Source: Halobellus rufus (GTDB lineage: Archaea > Halobacteriota > Halobacteria > Halobacteriales > Haloferacaceae). From it: a stretch of DNA of 64,000 nt. The translations under genes and the position numbers were made by a program. Location of the stretch: positions 248,001 through 312,000 of the forward strand of contig NZ_BBJO01000014.1 in assembly GCF_000739575.1 (NCBI RefSeq), written 5' to 3'. The notes beneath the pieces were generated by a model. That model saw only the letters and a list, made by a program, of their open reading frames with translations, had not been told where the DNA came from and searched no databases. This document shows, one piece after another, positions 42,648-51,628 of this stretch (position 1 is the first letter of the stretch; each line of letters opens with the position of its first letter).

Positions 42648-43433
42648 TTAGTCGGTCCGTACGCCGTCGAGGGAGACGCCGAGGTGTCTATCGAGCACGT
42701 CTCGGTCGTCTTCCAAGGCCGCGCTCGTGCTTTCGTGGACGATCCGACCGTTGTCCATAACGTACACGTAGTCGCAGACCTCCAGGGCCATCTTGACGTT
42801 CTGTTCGACGAGGACAACCGTCAGCCCGCGGTCCCGCAACTCGGTGATCGTCTCCACAACGCGCTCGACGACGTACGGTGCGAGCCCCTCTGTCGGCTCG
42901 TCGAGCAGGAGGGTCCGTGGGTTGCCGACGAGCGCTCGCCCGATCGCGAGCATCTGCTGTTCGCCGCCACTGAGCGTGCTTCCCTTCGCCGTCTCGGTGT
43001 CTGCGAGGTTCTCGAACGTGTCGAACACTTCTGCGATACTCCACCCGCCCGCTCCCTCCCTGCCGCCGAGTTCCGCGAGTTCGAGGTTCTCCCGAACGGT
43101 GAGACCGCCGAAGATCCGCCGCTCCTCCGGAACGAGCGCGATGCCCCGACCGACGGTCGATTCGGGGTCCTCGTCGGTGATATCTCTCCCCTCGTACGTC
43201 ACCGTTCCAGAACGCGGCGTGACCGCGCCCGTGACGGCCCGAAGCGTCGTCGTCTTCCCGACGCCGTTTCGACCGACGAGGCCGACGACCTCTCCGTCGC
43301 CGACGTCGAAATTCACCGACTGTAGCACTTCCGTCGGCCCGTACCCTGCGGTGAGCTCCTCGACGCGCAGTACCGGATCGGCGACCCGTCGGTGCCCGCG
43401 GTCGCGATCCGCTCCCGACTCGTGAGCGGTCAC
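42648..43433 (-). CDS. livF: ABC transporter ATPase (LivF family), second system
   Basis: A 261-residue ATPase with Walker A GRNGVGKTTTLR (Arg in place of the more usual Pro), signature LSGGEQQMLAIGRALV and Walker B TLLLDEPTEGLAP, then VEQNVKMAL. The ATG overlaps the livG stop (ATGA at 43430-43433). It energises the fused LivHM permease. Confidence 0.92.
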   Translation of the reverse strand: MTAHESGADRDRGHRRVADPVLRVEELTAGYGPTEVLQSVNFDVGDGEVVGLVGRNGVGKTTTLRAVTGAVTPRSGTVTYEGRDITDEDPESTVGRGIALVPEERRIFGGLTVRENLELAELGGREGAGGWSIAEVFDTFENLADTETAKGSTLSGGEQQMLAIGRALVGNPRTLLLDEPTEGLAPYVVERVVETITELRDRGLTVVLVEQNVKMALEVCDYVYVMDNGRIVHESTSAALEDDRDVLDRHLGVSLDGVRTD

Positions 43434-44218
43434 GCGGTGTACCCCCCGAGATACGCCGCCTGTACGCGTTCGTTGGCCGCGATTTCCGCCGGCGTCCCGG
43501 TCGCGACCACTCGCCCGCCGTTCAGGGTCGTGATGCGGTCAGAGACGCGCATCACGAGATCGACGTTGTGTTCGACGAGAATCACGGTCTGCTCCGAAAG
43601 CACGTCCTCGAATAGTTCGATCGTCGCCGCGGTCTCTTCCTCGCTCATCCCTGCGGTTGGCTCGTCTAGGAGCACCACTTTCGGATCCGTAGCCAACACC
43701 AGCCCGACCTCCAGTCGGCGACGGTCGCCGTACGAGAGATCGCTCGCCCTCGACTCCGCGACGGCCCCCAGCCCAAGTTCATCGAGGACCGCATCGGTCC
43801 GACGGTTGACGTCGGCCAGTTCCCCCGGATCAGAGAACCACCGTCGGCGAACGGACAGCTGCTCGAATTCGGACGCCTGCGCCGCCAATCTGACGTTCTC
43901 TCGCACCGTCAGCCCGTTGAACACAGTCGTCAGCTGAAACGAGCGCGCGAGGTCGGCCGCGACCCGCTCGGCGGGGGAGTAGTCGGTGACGTCCTCTCCC
44001 GCCAGCGTGATCGATCCCTCGCTCGGGCGCATCGCACCGCTGATCAGGTTGAAAAGCGTCGTCTTGCCGGCCCCGTTGGGCCCGATGACGCTCCGGAACT
44101 CGCCACGCCCGACTGACAGGTCGACGCTGTCGACCGCGGTGAACGCTCCGAACCGCTTCGTGAGGCCCGCCGTCTGCAGGACCGGATCGCTCTCGATCGC
44201 CGACTCCCACTCAGTCAT
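43430..44218 (-). CDS. livG: ABC transporter ATPase (LivG family), second system
   Basis: A 262-residue ATPase from MTEWESAIESDPVLQTAGLT; the open frame runs further upstream only into the permease gene. Walker A is GPNGAGKTTLFN, the signature LSYGDRRRLEVGLVLA, Walker B KVVLLDEPTAGMS, and VEHNVDLVM the H-loop. The start overlaps the permease stop by eight bases. Confidence 0.92.
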   Translation of the reverse strand: MTEWESAIESDPVLQTAGLTKRFGAFTAVDSVDLSVGRGEFRSVIGPNGAGKTTLFNLISGAMRPSEGSITLAGEDVTDYSPAERVAADLARSFQLTTVFNGLTVRENVRLAAQASEFEQLSVRRRWFSDPGELADVNRRTDAVLDELGLGAVAESRASDLSYGDRRRLEVGLVLATDPKVVLLDEPTAGMSEEETAATIELFEDVLSEQTVILVEHNVDLVMRVSDRITTLNGGRVVATGTPAEIAANERVQAAYLGGYTA

Positions 44219-46196
44219 CGACGTCAACCTCCGTCGACCTCTCCCCGGCGGCTGTCCCGTCGGTCCCCCGTGCGCGAAGCGCTCGGACTCTGCTCGGAAG
44301 CGAAACGAGCCCAGTCGGAAGATAGAGCACGACGAGCACGAAGAGCACACCGAGCAGCAAGCGCCACCACGGGATCAGCGAGGAGAGTTGGCGCTCGATA
44401 AGCGTGAACACGGCCGCGCCGACCATCGGTCCGTAGAGTGTCCCCGAGCCGCCGAGTACGACCATAATTATCGCGTTGCCGCTGTTGATCCAGTTCAGCA
44501 ACTCCGGGGCGACGAACCCCGTGTAGAGGGCGAAAAGCGCCCCCGAGAGTCCTGCGAGCGTGCTGCTGAGCACGAACGCCTGCCGCTTGATCGAACGGAC
44601 GTCGTAGCCGACGAAGCGCGCCCGCAGTTCGCTCTCTCTGATCGCTTGGAGCGCGGTCCCGAAGGGGGCCTTCGTGAGTCGGCGGACGCCCGCGTACGCA
44701 CCAACGACCACCACGAGCAGGAAGTAATAGAATAGCGCATCGCCGGTGAACGCGAACGGTTCGATGCCGACGATGATCTCGTCGAACCGCACGCCCACTG
44801 GACCCAGACCGTACATCGGCTCTGGCGCGCCGAAGAGACCGCTGCTACCGCCCGTAACGTCGAGTTTGACGGCCACTTGGTGGACGATTTCGGCGAACGC
44901 CAGGGTGATCATGACGAAGTACACCCCGGAGACGCGAATCGCGACGTGTCCGACGACCCAGGCCACGATCGCGCTCGCCGCGAGCGCGACCCCCAGCGCG
45001 ACGAACGCGGACGGAGACACGTACAGCAGCGTCAGCAGCGTCGCGTACGCGCCGAGGCCGTAGAACAGCGCGTGACCCAGAGAGATCAGTCCGGTGTACC
45101 CGAGTATCAGGTCCAGACTCATCGCGAACAACGCCCAGATGAGCACGGTGATCGCCAGCGAGACGACGAAATTCGAGTAAAGCACGCCCTCGAACACCGG
45201 GACGAGAACCAGTGCGGCGACGGCGGCGACTCCCAACCGCGTCCGGCGGCGATCGTCGAGGACGGATCCACCGAGTTCGCTGACGAACTCGCTGGGCTCG
45301 GACCGCCCGGCGTCGATCCGCGTCGTCGATCCGCCGAACAACCCCTCCGGGCGGACGAGGAGGACGCCGATCATCAGGAGAAACACGACGACGCCTTGGA
45401 TCTCCGGGAGGAACGTGCTAACCGCGCTCTGTATCACGCCGACTACCAACCCGCCGACGACGGCCCCGCGGAAGCTCCCGAGTCCCCCGAGGACGACGAT
45501 CACGAACGCGGGGATGATGACCGCGTTGCCCATCTCGAGGCTGACGTTCTGGTAGCCGCCGAGCACGACGCCGCCGAAGGCAGCGAGCGCCGCCCCGAAA
45601 CCGAACACGAGGGTGTAATATCGGTCGACGTCGATTCCGAGATTGCGAACCATCTCTCGGTCCTCGGAACCGGCTCGCACCACGAGTCCGAACCGGGTGT
45701 ACCTGAGCAGCGCCCAGACCGACAGCGCGATCAATCCGCCGACGGCGATGATGAAGTAGCTGTAGCCGGAGTACGAGAAGCCGAAGGCGGTGACGGTCTG
45801 ATCGATGACCGACGGCGGTGAGTAGAACTTCGGGCTCTTCCCCCAGACGAGCCGTTTCAGGTCGTAGATGATCAGCAGCAGGCCGAAGGTGAGGAGGATC
45901 TGCGCCAGTTGTCCGCGCCCGTACACGCGGTTGATGAGTTGCCGTTCTGTGGCCGCGCCGAGCACACCGACGAGCACGGGGACCGCCACGAGCGCCACCC
46001 AGAAGCCGCCGAGGCTGAACCCGGTCGCGAGCGAGAATGCGAAGTACGCACCGAGCGCGAGCAGTTCGCCGTGAGCGATGTTCAACACGCCCATCACGCC
46101 GAACACGATCGACAGCCCAGCGGCGACGAGGACGTATACCATCCCAATCGTCAAGCCGTTTAAGAGTATGTCGAGGAGCTGTGCACCCGATACCAT
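44211..46196 (-). CDS. Fused LivH-LivM permease
   Basis: A single 661-residue polypeptide from MVSGAQLLDILLNGLTIGMV. Residues 1 to about 290 are a complete LivH (VFGVMGVLNIAHGELLALGA; DREMVRNLGIDVDRYYTLVF). After a 40-residue charged linker comes a complete LivM (WALFAMSLDLILGYTGLISL; ALQAIRESELRARFVGYDVR). The open frame continues upstream to 46814, but that part overlaps the divergent oxidoreductase gene and lacks membrane character. The fusion forces a 1:1 heterodimer in one chain. Separate permeases are found in the first importer of this window. Confidence 0.9.
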   Translation of the reverse strand: MVSGAQLLDILLNGLTIGMVYVLVAAGLSIVFGVMGVLNIAHGELLALGAYFAFSLATGFSLGGFWVALVAVPVLVGVLGAATERQLINRVYGRGQLAQILLTFGLLLIIYDLKRLVWGKSPKFYSPPSVIDQTVTAFGFSYSGYSYFIIAVGGLIALSVWALLRYTRFGLVVRAGSEDREMVRNLGIDVDRYYTLVFGFGAALAAFGGVVLGGYQNVSLEMGNAVIIPAFVIVVLGGLGSFRGAVVGGLVVGVIQSAVSTFLPEIQGVVVFLLMIGVLLVRPEGLFGGSTTRIDAGRSEPSEFVSELGGSVLDDRRRTRLGVAAVAALVLVPVFEGVLYSNFVVSLAITVLIWALFAMSLDLILGYTGLISLGHALFYGLGAYATLLTLLYVSPSAFVALGVALAASAIVAWVVGHVAIRVSGVYFVMITLAFAEIVHQVAVKLDVTGGSSGLFGAPEPMYGLGPVGVRFDEIIVGIEPFAFTGDALFYYFLLVVVVGAYAGVRRLTKAPFGTALQAIRESELRARFVGYDVRSIKRQAFVLSSTLAGLSGALFALYTGFVAPELLNWINSGNAIIMVVLGGSGTLYGPMVGAAVFTLIERQLSSLIPWWRLLLGVLFVLVVLYLPTGLVSLPSRVRALRARGTDGTAAGERSTEVDVDD

Positions 46197-46343
46197 CGTG
46201 AATGAGTTATCTGAGTGCGAACCGTCGTGATTCGATAAAGGTAACGGGTTCTCGTCGCCCTCCTCGAGATGCCCCCGCTGTGGTCCGCTCTCTCCGACGC
46301 GCCGCCAGCGCACTTTTGCTCCCGGCCGTCGAACCGATTCCCG

Positions 46344-48361
46344 ATGGAGTGTGCCTTCGTCGGCGCTGGCTCGGTCGCGCGGAAGTACGCCGCGGGGCTC
46401 GCGGACTCGCCGCTGTCGCTCGCGGCCGTCTGCGACCTCGAACCCGAGCGCGCCGAGCGCTTGGCGAGCGACCGCGACGCGGCCGTCTACGGCGATCTCG
46501 ACGACCTGCTCGCCGCCGAGTCCGCTCCGCTCGTCGTGAACCTCACGAGCCACACGGCCCACGCCGACGTCACCGAGGCGTGTCTCGCGGCCGATCGGCA
46601 CGTCTTCAGCGAGAAACCGCTCGCGCTCGCGGCCGACCGGGCGCGCTCTCTCGTCCAAACCGCGGAACGCCGCGGTCTCGCCTTCGGGTGCGCGCCGATC
46701 AACCACCGCTGCGACGCCCAGCGACACGCCCGCGGGTTCCTCGATGACGACCGGTTCGGCACGGTCCGACTGGGGTACGCACACGCCCACGTCGGGCGAG
46801 TGATCGAGTGGCACGACGACCCGGGCTCGTTCTCGACGTGGGTCCGCTGTACGACGGCGCGGTGTACCCGCTCTCGCTTCTGGTCGATTGGTTCGGTCCC
46901 GTTGCGGCGGTTCGGACCGCCGACGCGCTCGACGTGTGGCCCGACCGCGAGGAGCGAAAGCCGTCCCGACCGGCGCACGTCGAGGCGACGGTCGAGTTCG
47001 CCTCGGGACCGATCGTCCGGCTCACGGCGAGCCTCTACGCGCCGCACCGCAGCCGCGAGTTCAACAGCCTCGAACTCCACGGCGACGACGGCTCGCTGTA
47101 CCTCGCTGACAGCGGGGCGCTCGCGGCCGACCGCGACACCGTATCGGTCGGCGGATCGGGCCGACAGTACGTGTCGGCCCCGCACCCTCGACCTCGACGG
47201 GAACGCCGGTACCTCTCCGGCCCCGAGCGACTCGCAGAAGCGCTCGAACGAGGTGACGCCTCCACGACGGGCGGGCGGCGAGCGGCCCACGTCGTCGCCG
47301 TCTGCAACGCTATCGAACGGGCCGCGGCGGAGGGTTCGCGCGTCGGCGTCGACGACGCGCTGACGGACGGCATTCGTCGCGCTGACAGCGATTCTCCGTC
47401 AACCCGGCCGCCGCGCCGCGGGCCCGCTACGCGTTCGGACGGAGGCGGACGCGCCGTCGACTCCCCAGCCGTCCGCGACGCCGCGATCCGGCTCCCGCCG
47501 GTCGGCTTCGGGTGCTCGCGCTACCGCGACGGCGAGTACGTCGACCGGATCGACTCGGTCGCGACGGCGCTGGACGCGGGCTACCGCCTCCTCGACTCCG
47601 CGGAGCTGTACGGCAACGAGTCCCGAATCGGCGACCTCCTCGCCGCGCCGGGCTCTCCGGACCGCGGCGGGCTGTTCGTGATCGGCAAGGTCTGGAACAC
47701 GAACCACGAACACGTCCTCGAAGCCTGCCGCGGCAGTCTCGCGGAACTCGGGATCGACGCCTTCGACTCGTATCTGCTCCACTGGCCGGAGGCCTGGGCC
47801 TACCAGGGCCCGCTCTCGGACCTGGCGTCGAAACCGCCGGCCGAGCAGGAACGGCTGACGTTCCCGACCGACGAAAACGGTGACCCGGCGACGGTCGACG
47901 CCGATCTGGAAACGACGTGGCAGCGCCTCGAAGCGCTGTACGAGCGAGGACTGACCCGGACGCTCGGCGTCTGTAACGTCTCGCTGTCGCAGCTACGGAG
48001 GATCGCGGACGTCGCGCGGATCCCGCCCGCCGTCGTGCAGGTCGAATCGCACCCGTACCTGCCCCGGACCGAGCTGGTCGAGTGGTGCCACGAGCGCGGG
48101 ATCCGCGTGATCGCCCATTCGCCACTTTCGGCCTCGGGGCTCCTCGAGGAGCCCGCGATCTGCGACGTCGCCGACGAACACGGCGTTTCACCCGCCGAAA
48201 TCGCGCTCGCGTTCCACGTCGACCGCGGCGTCGTGCCGATCCCCGCCAGCAACGACCCCGACCACGTGGTCGCGAACCTCGCGGCTGCGAGAGTCCGGCT
48301 GAGCGACGCCGACAGACGGCGACTCGGGGCTCTCGAAGACCCGGAGTTCACCCGTGAGTGA
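46344..48361 (+). pseudogene. Gfo/Idh/MocA oxidoreductase fused to aldo/keto reductase, frameshifted
   Basis: The first frame (from 46344) has the Rossmann start MECAFVGAGSVARKYAAGLA, then SEKPLALAADRA and VIEWHDDPGSF. The same protein continues in a second frame as LDVGPLYDGAVYPLSLLVDW and ends its Gfo domain near GVDDALTDGIRR. One C missing at 46832 explains the break (TTC-CTC-GAC). The whole is 2018 bases, one short of whole codons. The second frame runs on without stop or start codon through a 35-residue linker into an aldo/keto reductase, so the intact product would be a two-enzyme fusion of about 672 residues, perhaps acting in turn on one sugar or polyol. Confidence 0.72.
46808..48361 (+). 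CDS. Downstream frame of the fusion: C-terminal Gfo domain plus aldo/keto reductase
   Basis: This 517-codon frame is intact. From about residue 225 it is a full aldo/keto reductase: LPPVGFGCSRY, RLLDSAELYGNESRIGDLLA with the catalytic Asp and Tyr, VIGKVWNTNH with Lys, and YLLHWPEAW with His. TRTLGVCNVSLSQLRRIADV and VVPIPASNDPDHVVANLAAA bind NADPH. If translated from the ATG at 46808 the reductase could still work, with a useless N-terminal piece of the first enzyme. Confidence 0.7.
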   Translation: MARRPGLVLDVGPLYDGAVYPLSLLVDWFGPVAAVRTADALDVWPDREERKPSRPAHVEATVEFASGPIVRLTASLYAPHRSREFNSLELHGDDGSLYLADSGALAADRDTVSVGGSGRQYVSAPHPRPRRERRYLSGPERLAEALERGDASTTGGRRAAHVVAVCNAIERAAAEGSRVGVDDALTDGIRRADSDSPSTRPPRRGPATRSDGGGRAVDSPAVRDAAIRLPPVGFGCSRYRDGEYVDRIDSVATALDAGYRLLDSAELYGNESRIGDLLAAPGSPDRGGLFVIGKVWNTNHEHVLEACRGSLAELGIDAFDSYLLHWPEAWAYQGPLSDLASKPPAEQERLTFPTDENGDPATVDADLETTWQRLEALYERGLTRTLGVCNVSLSQLRRIADVARIPPAVVQVESHPYLPRTELVEWCHERGIRVIAHSPLSASGLLEEPAICDVADEHGVSPAEIALAFHVDRGVVPIPASNDPDHVVANLAAARVRLSDADRRRLGALEDPEFTRE

Positions 48362-49177
48362 GGAATCGGCAATCCCGGAGCGGCTCCTGCGCGAGTGGGT
48401 CGCGGTCGCGACGAGCGCGTCGCTCTCTCTACTCGCCGGGGCCGCGGCGCTCTCGGTCGTCGCCGACGGGCCGATGCCGGCCGCGGCGTTCACCTCGGCC
48501 ACGACGACTATCGCCGTCCCGGCGGCACCGGTCCGCTGGCTGGTCCCGACCGCGCTCGTCGCGGGGTTCGAACTGTGGTTCTGCTTCCGATCGCTGCGCG
48601 CGAACCGGCCCGAGACCGCCGCTGACACCGGCGTCCCGTACCGTCGGCTGGGCATCCCCAATCTCGTCACGCTCGCGCGCGGCGGCCTCTTCGCGGCGCT
48701 CGCGGCTTCGCCGCGCTCACGCCGCACCCGGCGATCGCGTGGGTTCCGGCCCTGCTTTACGGTGCTGGCTGCGCGCTCGACGCCGTCGACGGCTTTCTCG
48801 CCCGTCGGCTCGACCGCCGCACGGTCCTCGGCGCGAAACTCGATATGGCGTTCGACACCACCGGGTTTCTGGTCGCCCCCGTCGTCGCCGTCCTCTGGGG
48901 GCAACTGCCGATCTGGTACCTCTCGCTGTCGGCCGCGCGGTACCTTTTCAAAGCCGGACGGGGACTGCGCCGACGCCGCGGACTGCCGGTGTACGACCTG
49001 CCGGACAGTCTGATCCGCCGTCCGCTCGCGGGGCTCCAGATGGCGTTCATCACGCTCGCGCTCTCGCCGCTCCTCGGCCTGGCCGCGATTCGGCTCCCGG
49101 CCCTACTCGTCCTCGTTCCGTCGCTCGCGGTTTTCCTGCGCGACTACCTCGTCGTCTCCGGCCGTCTCAGGGCTTGA
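48354..49177 (+). pseudogene. CDP-alcohol phosphatidyltransferase, frameshifted
   Basis: The frame opens at a GTG overlapping the reductase stop by eight bases. It reads RRLGIPNLVTLARGGLFAAL, with hydrophobic helices before it. The frame then breaks near 48705. In the next frame PAIAWVPALLYGAGC leads to the diagnostic D-G-x2-A-R-x8-G-x3-D-x3-D motif (DGFLARRLDRRTVLGAKLD, then MAFD) and C-terminal helices ending VVSGRLRA. One extra G in GCGGC (making GCG-GGC-TTC) restores AGFAALTPHPAIAW. At 824 bases the gene is one short of whole codons. The family makes polar phospholipid heads. Confidence 0.8.
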
Positions 49178-49213
49178 AGCTGTCGGGGGACTCTCGCCCC
49201 GACGCCCCGCAAC

Positions 49214-50122
49214 TCACCCCACTGCGCGGATGAGGACGAAGAGCGTCGCGATCGACGCCAGCGTCGTGAGGAAGACGTTCAGCGACGCGAACTCCCCGTC
49301 GCCGCCGAGTTCCGTCGCGAACACGTACGTCGACACCGCCGTCGGCGTCCCGAGCATCACGATCGAGGCGGTGAACGTCGCGGCGTCGACGCCGAGCAGC
49401 GAGAGCGCGATCCACCCCAGCGCGGGCATACAGACGATCTTCACGGCGACGACCGCGCCGCTCGCGCCGACGTCGACGTTCGGGAGGTCGATCTGCAGCG
49501 ACGCGCCGACGCAGAGCAGCGCGATCGGAAGCGCGAGCGTCCCGAGGACGTCGAGTCCGGTCGTTATCGGCCCCGGAACCGACAGCCCGAGCGAGCCGAT
49601 CGTCAGCCCGGCGACGAGCGTCGCGAGAACCGGGTTTCGGGCGAGTCGGTCGAGTTCCTCACCGATCGAGGCGTCCGCCTCGTTGATCGACGTCAGCACG
49701 AGGATGGTGAGCGGCACCTGTGTCAGCGACACCACGCCGAGGACGACGCTCGCGATGGCGGTCACCCGCGCGTCGAACGTCGCCGCCACCAGCGGAAGGC
49801 CGAGATATCCCAGATTCGAGTGGTACGATTGGACGATCGCGACGCTCCGCCGCCCCGGTTCCTCGCTGCCCCGGTGCACGACCCACGCGATGGCGACCGT
49901 GCCGAAGACCGCCGCCAACAGCCCGACGAACAGCTTTCCGGTGAGCAACTCCCCGATCGCCCGGTCGTACGTCGAGACGAAGATGAGCGCCGGGAGCGCG
50001 GCGTAGTACGCCACCGTGTTGAGCAGTCGCGTCCGCGACTCGTCGAGGATCCCCGTCGCGCGCAGTCCGGTCCCGACGAAAAGCAGGACTAACAGCGCGA
50101 GCAGTCGGGACAGGACCTCCAT
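49214..50122 (-). CDS. Auxin-efflux-carrier (AEC) family transporter
   Basis: A 302-residue protein from MEVLSRLLALLVLLFVGTGL; the open frame goes further upstream without membrane character. About ten helices are visible, with the family landmarks NTVAYYAALPALIFVSTYDR, YHSNLGYLGLPLVAATF, NPVLATLVAGLTIG and MLGTPTAVSTYVFATELGGD. AEC proteins export small organic anions in prokaryotes; the solute is unknown. It converges on the frameshifted phosphatidyltransferase. Confidence 0.88.
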   Translation of the reverse strand: MEVLSRLLALLVLLFVGTGLRATGILDESRTRLLNTVAYYAALPALIFVSTYDRAIGELLTGKLFVGLLAAVFGTVAIAWVVHRGSEEPGRRSVAIVQSYHSNLGYLGLPLVAATFDARVTAIASVVLGVVSLTQVPLTILVLTSINEADASIGEELDRLARNPVLATLVAGLTIGSLGLSVPGPITTGLDVLGTLALPIALLCVGASLQIDLPNVDVGASGAVVAVKIVCMPALGWIALSLLGVDAATFTASIVMLGTPTAVSTYVFATELGGDGEFASLNVFLTTLASIATLFVLIRAVG

Positions 50123-50346
50123 ACCGCTTCTGAGTCTCCCCGGTGTTCTTATCCTGTCGGTCTCGGTGACGCCGGTCCGCTCCCTCGCACTCCCTCGCGC
50201 ACGAGTGAACCGGTCAGCACGTTCACTCGACAGGGCGAGTTGCCCGCGGTAGTCTGGGTGGTTGTCTGCGGTCAACTGAGCTGCGTTCTGCGATACCCCG
50301 GATTCGACAGGTACGCCTTTCACCGCGCCGTTCGTACTCTGCGGCG

Positions 50347-51606
50347 ATGAACGCGACACGGGGTTTCACGTTCGATTTCCACTCCGGAACCATCGTCGCC
50401 GGTGCCGGGTGCGTCGGTCGCCTCGGCGACGAACTCGACCGACTCGGTCGCGAGCGGGCGATGCTCGTGAGCGGAGCGACCGTCGGAACCACGCCCGCGG
50501 TCGTCGATCCGATCCGCGAGGGGCTCGGCGAGCGCCTCGTCGCCGAGTTCCCCGAGACGAACCCCGACAAGACGCTCGGGACCGCCCTGGGGGGGCTCCG
50601 AGTGGCACGGGAACGCGACGTCGACGTCGTCGTCGCCGTCGGCGGCGGCAGCACGCTCGACACCGCGAAAGTGCTCGCGGCGCTGTCGTCGCACGTGGGC
50701 TCCACCGGGGCGGACGACGCCGCGGCGGTCGCCGAGCGCGCGATCGAAACGGGCAATCTACCCGTCGCAACCGACGGCGACCCGCTGCCGATCGTCGCCG
50801 TCCCGACGACACTCGCCGGCGCGGACCTCTCTGACGTCGCGGGCGTGACGCTCACCCTGGACCGTGAGGTCTCGGTCTCGTCACCTTCGTCCGAATCGTC
50901 CGAGGGTCCGCAGAGCGGCGGCGTCAGCGACCCGCGGTTGATGCCGGACGCGCTCTTTTACGACGCCGATCTCTACCGGACGACGCCGCGGTCGGTGCTG
51001 GCCGCCTCGGCGATGAACGGCTTCGACAAGGGCGTCGAGATGCTCTACTCGCCGCACGCGACGCCGATCACCGACGGGGCCGCCGCCCGCGGGCTCCACC
51101 TCCTCGCGTCGGGGCTCGGCACGATTCGCGAGCAGCAGATGGACGAGGACCGGCTCGCGGACGTCCTCGACGGCATCGTCTGCGTCCAGTACGGACTCGC
51201 CGGCGCGGACGCCTACCGCGCGTCGATCATCCACGCGTTCGGGCACGGGTTCTCACACGGATTCGACGTCCATCAGGGGACGATCCACGGCGTGGTCGCC
51301 CCGCACGTCCTCCGCTACGTGTTCGACGAGGTCGACGGTCGGCGGCGGCTGCTCGCGGAGGCGCTCGGGCGCTCGACCGACGGCACGTCCGACGCGGCGG
51401 TCGCCGAATCAGTGATAGACGCCGTGGAGACCGTCCGAGACGACCTCGGACTCCCGCGCCGCCTTCGCGACGTCGACGGAGTCGCGCGCGCGGATCTAGA
51501 CGACGTCGCGGAGGCGATCCACGACGACTCGCTTCTCGACGTCGCGCCCGAGGGCGTCGATCCTGCGGTCGGAGAGATCCGAGCGATCCTCGACCGCGCG
51601 TGGTGA
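50347..51606 (+). CDS. Iron-containing alcohol dehydrogenase family protein
   Basis: A 419-residue protein of the group III alcohol dehydrogenase fold. GGGSTLDTAKVLA (99-111) is the NAD(P) loop, and HAFGHGFSHGFDVHQGTIHG (296-315) holds two of the metal histidines (H300, H314). The other two ligands, Asp and His in the usual M-D-A-L-T-H, are Asn224 and Lys228 here (MNGFDKGVEML). The metal site is therefore changed, and the enzyme may use another metal or none. An acidic Ser-rich insert at about 175-196 is a haloarchaeal feature. It is a single gene. Confidence 0.85.
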   Translation: MNATRGFTFDFHSGTIVAGAGCVGRLGDELDRLGRERAMLVSGATVGTTPAVVDPIREGLGERLVAEFPETNPDKTLGTALGGLRVARERDVDVVVAVGGGSTLDTAKVLAALSSHVGSTGADDAAAVAERAIETGNLPVATDGDPLPIVAVPTTLAGADLSDVAGVTLTLDREVSVSSPSSESSEGPQSGGVSDPRLMPDALFYDADLYRTTPRSVLAASAMNGFDKGVEMLYSPHATPITDGAAARGLHLLASGLGTIREQQMDEDRLADVLDGIVCVQYGLAGADAYRASIIHAFGHGFSHGFDVHQGTIHGVVAPHVLRYVFDEVDGRRRLLAEALGRSTDGTSDAAVAESVIDAVETVRDDLGLPRRLRDVDGVARADLDDVAEAIHDDSLLDVAPEGVDPAVGEIRAILDRAW

Positions 51607-51628
51607 CTCGGCGCTCGGGCCGAGACTG

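Noticed and set aside
44877-45821. 314-codon plus-strand frame of Asp/Glu/Arg-rich repeats
   Set aside because: It is antisense to the fused permease, whose hydrophobic codons read as charged residues on the other strand.
46197-46814. N-terminal extension of the LivH-LivM fusion to 867 residues
   Set aside because: The added 206 residues overlap the divergent oxidoreductase gene, are not hydrophobic and precede the normal LivH start at 46196.
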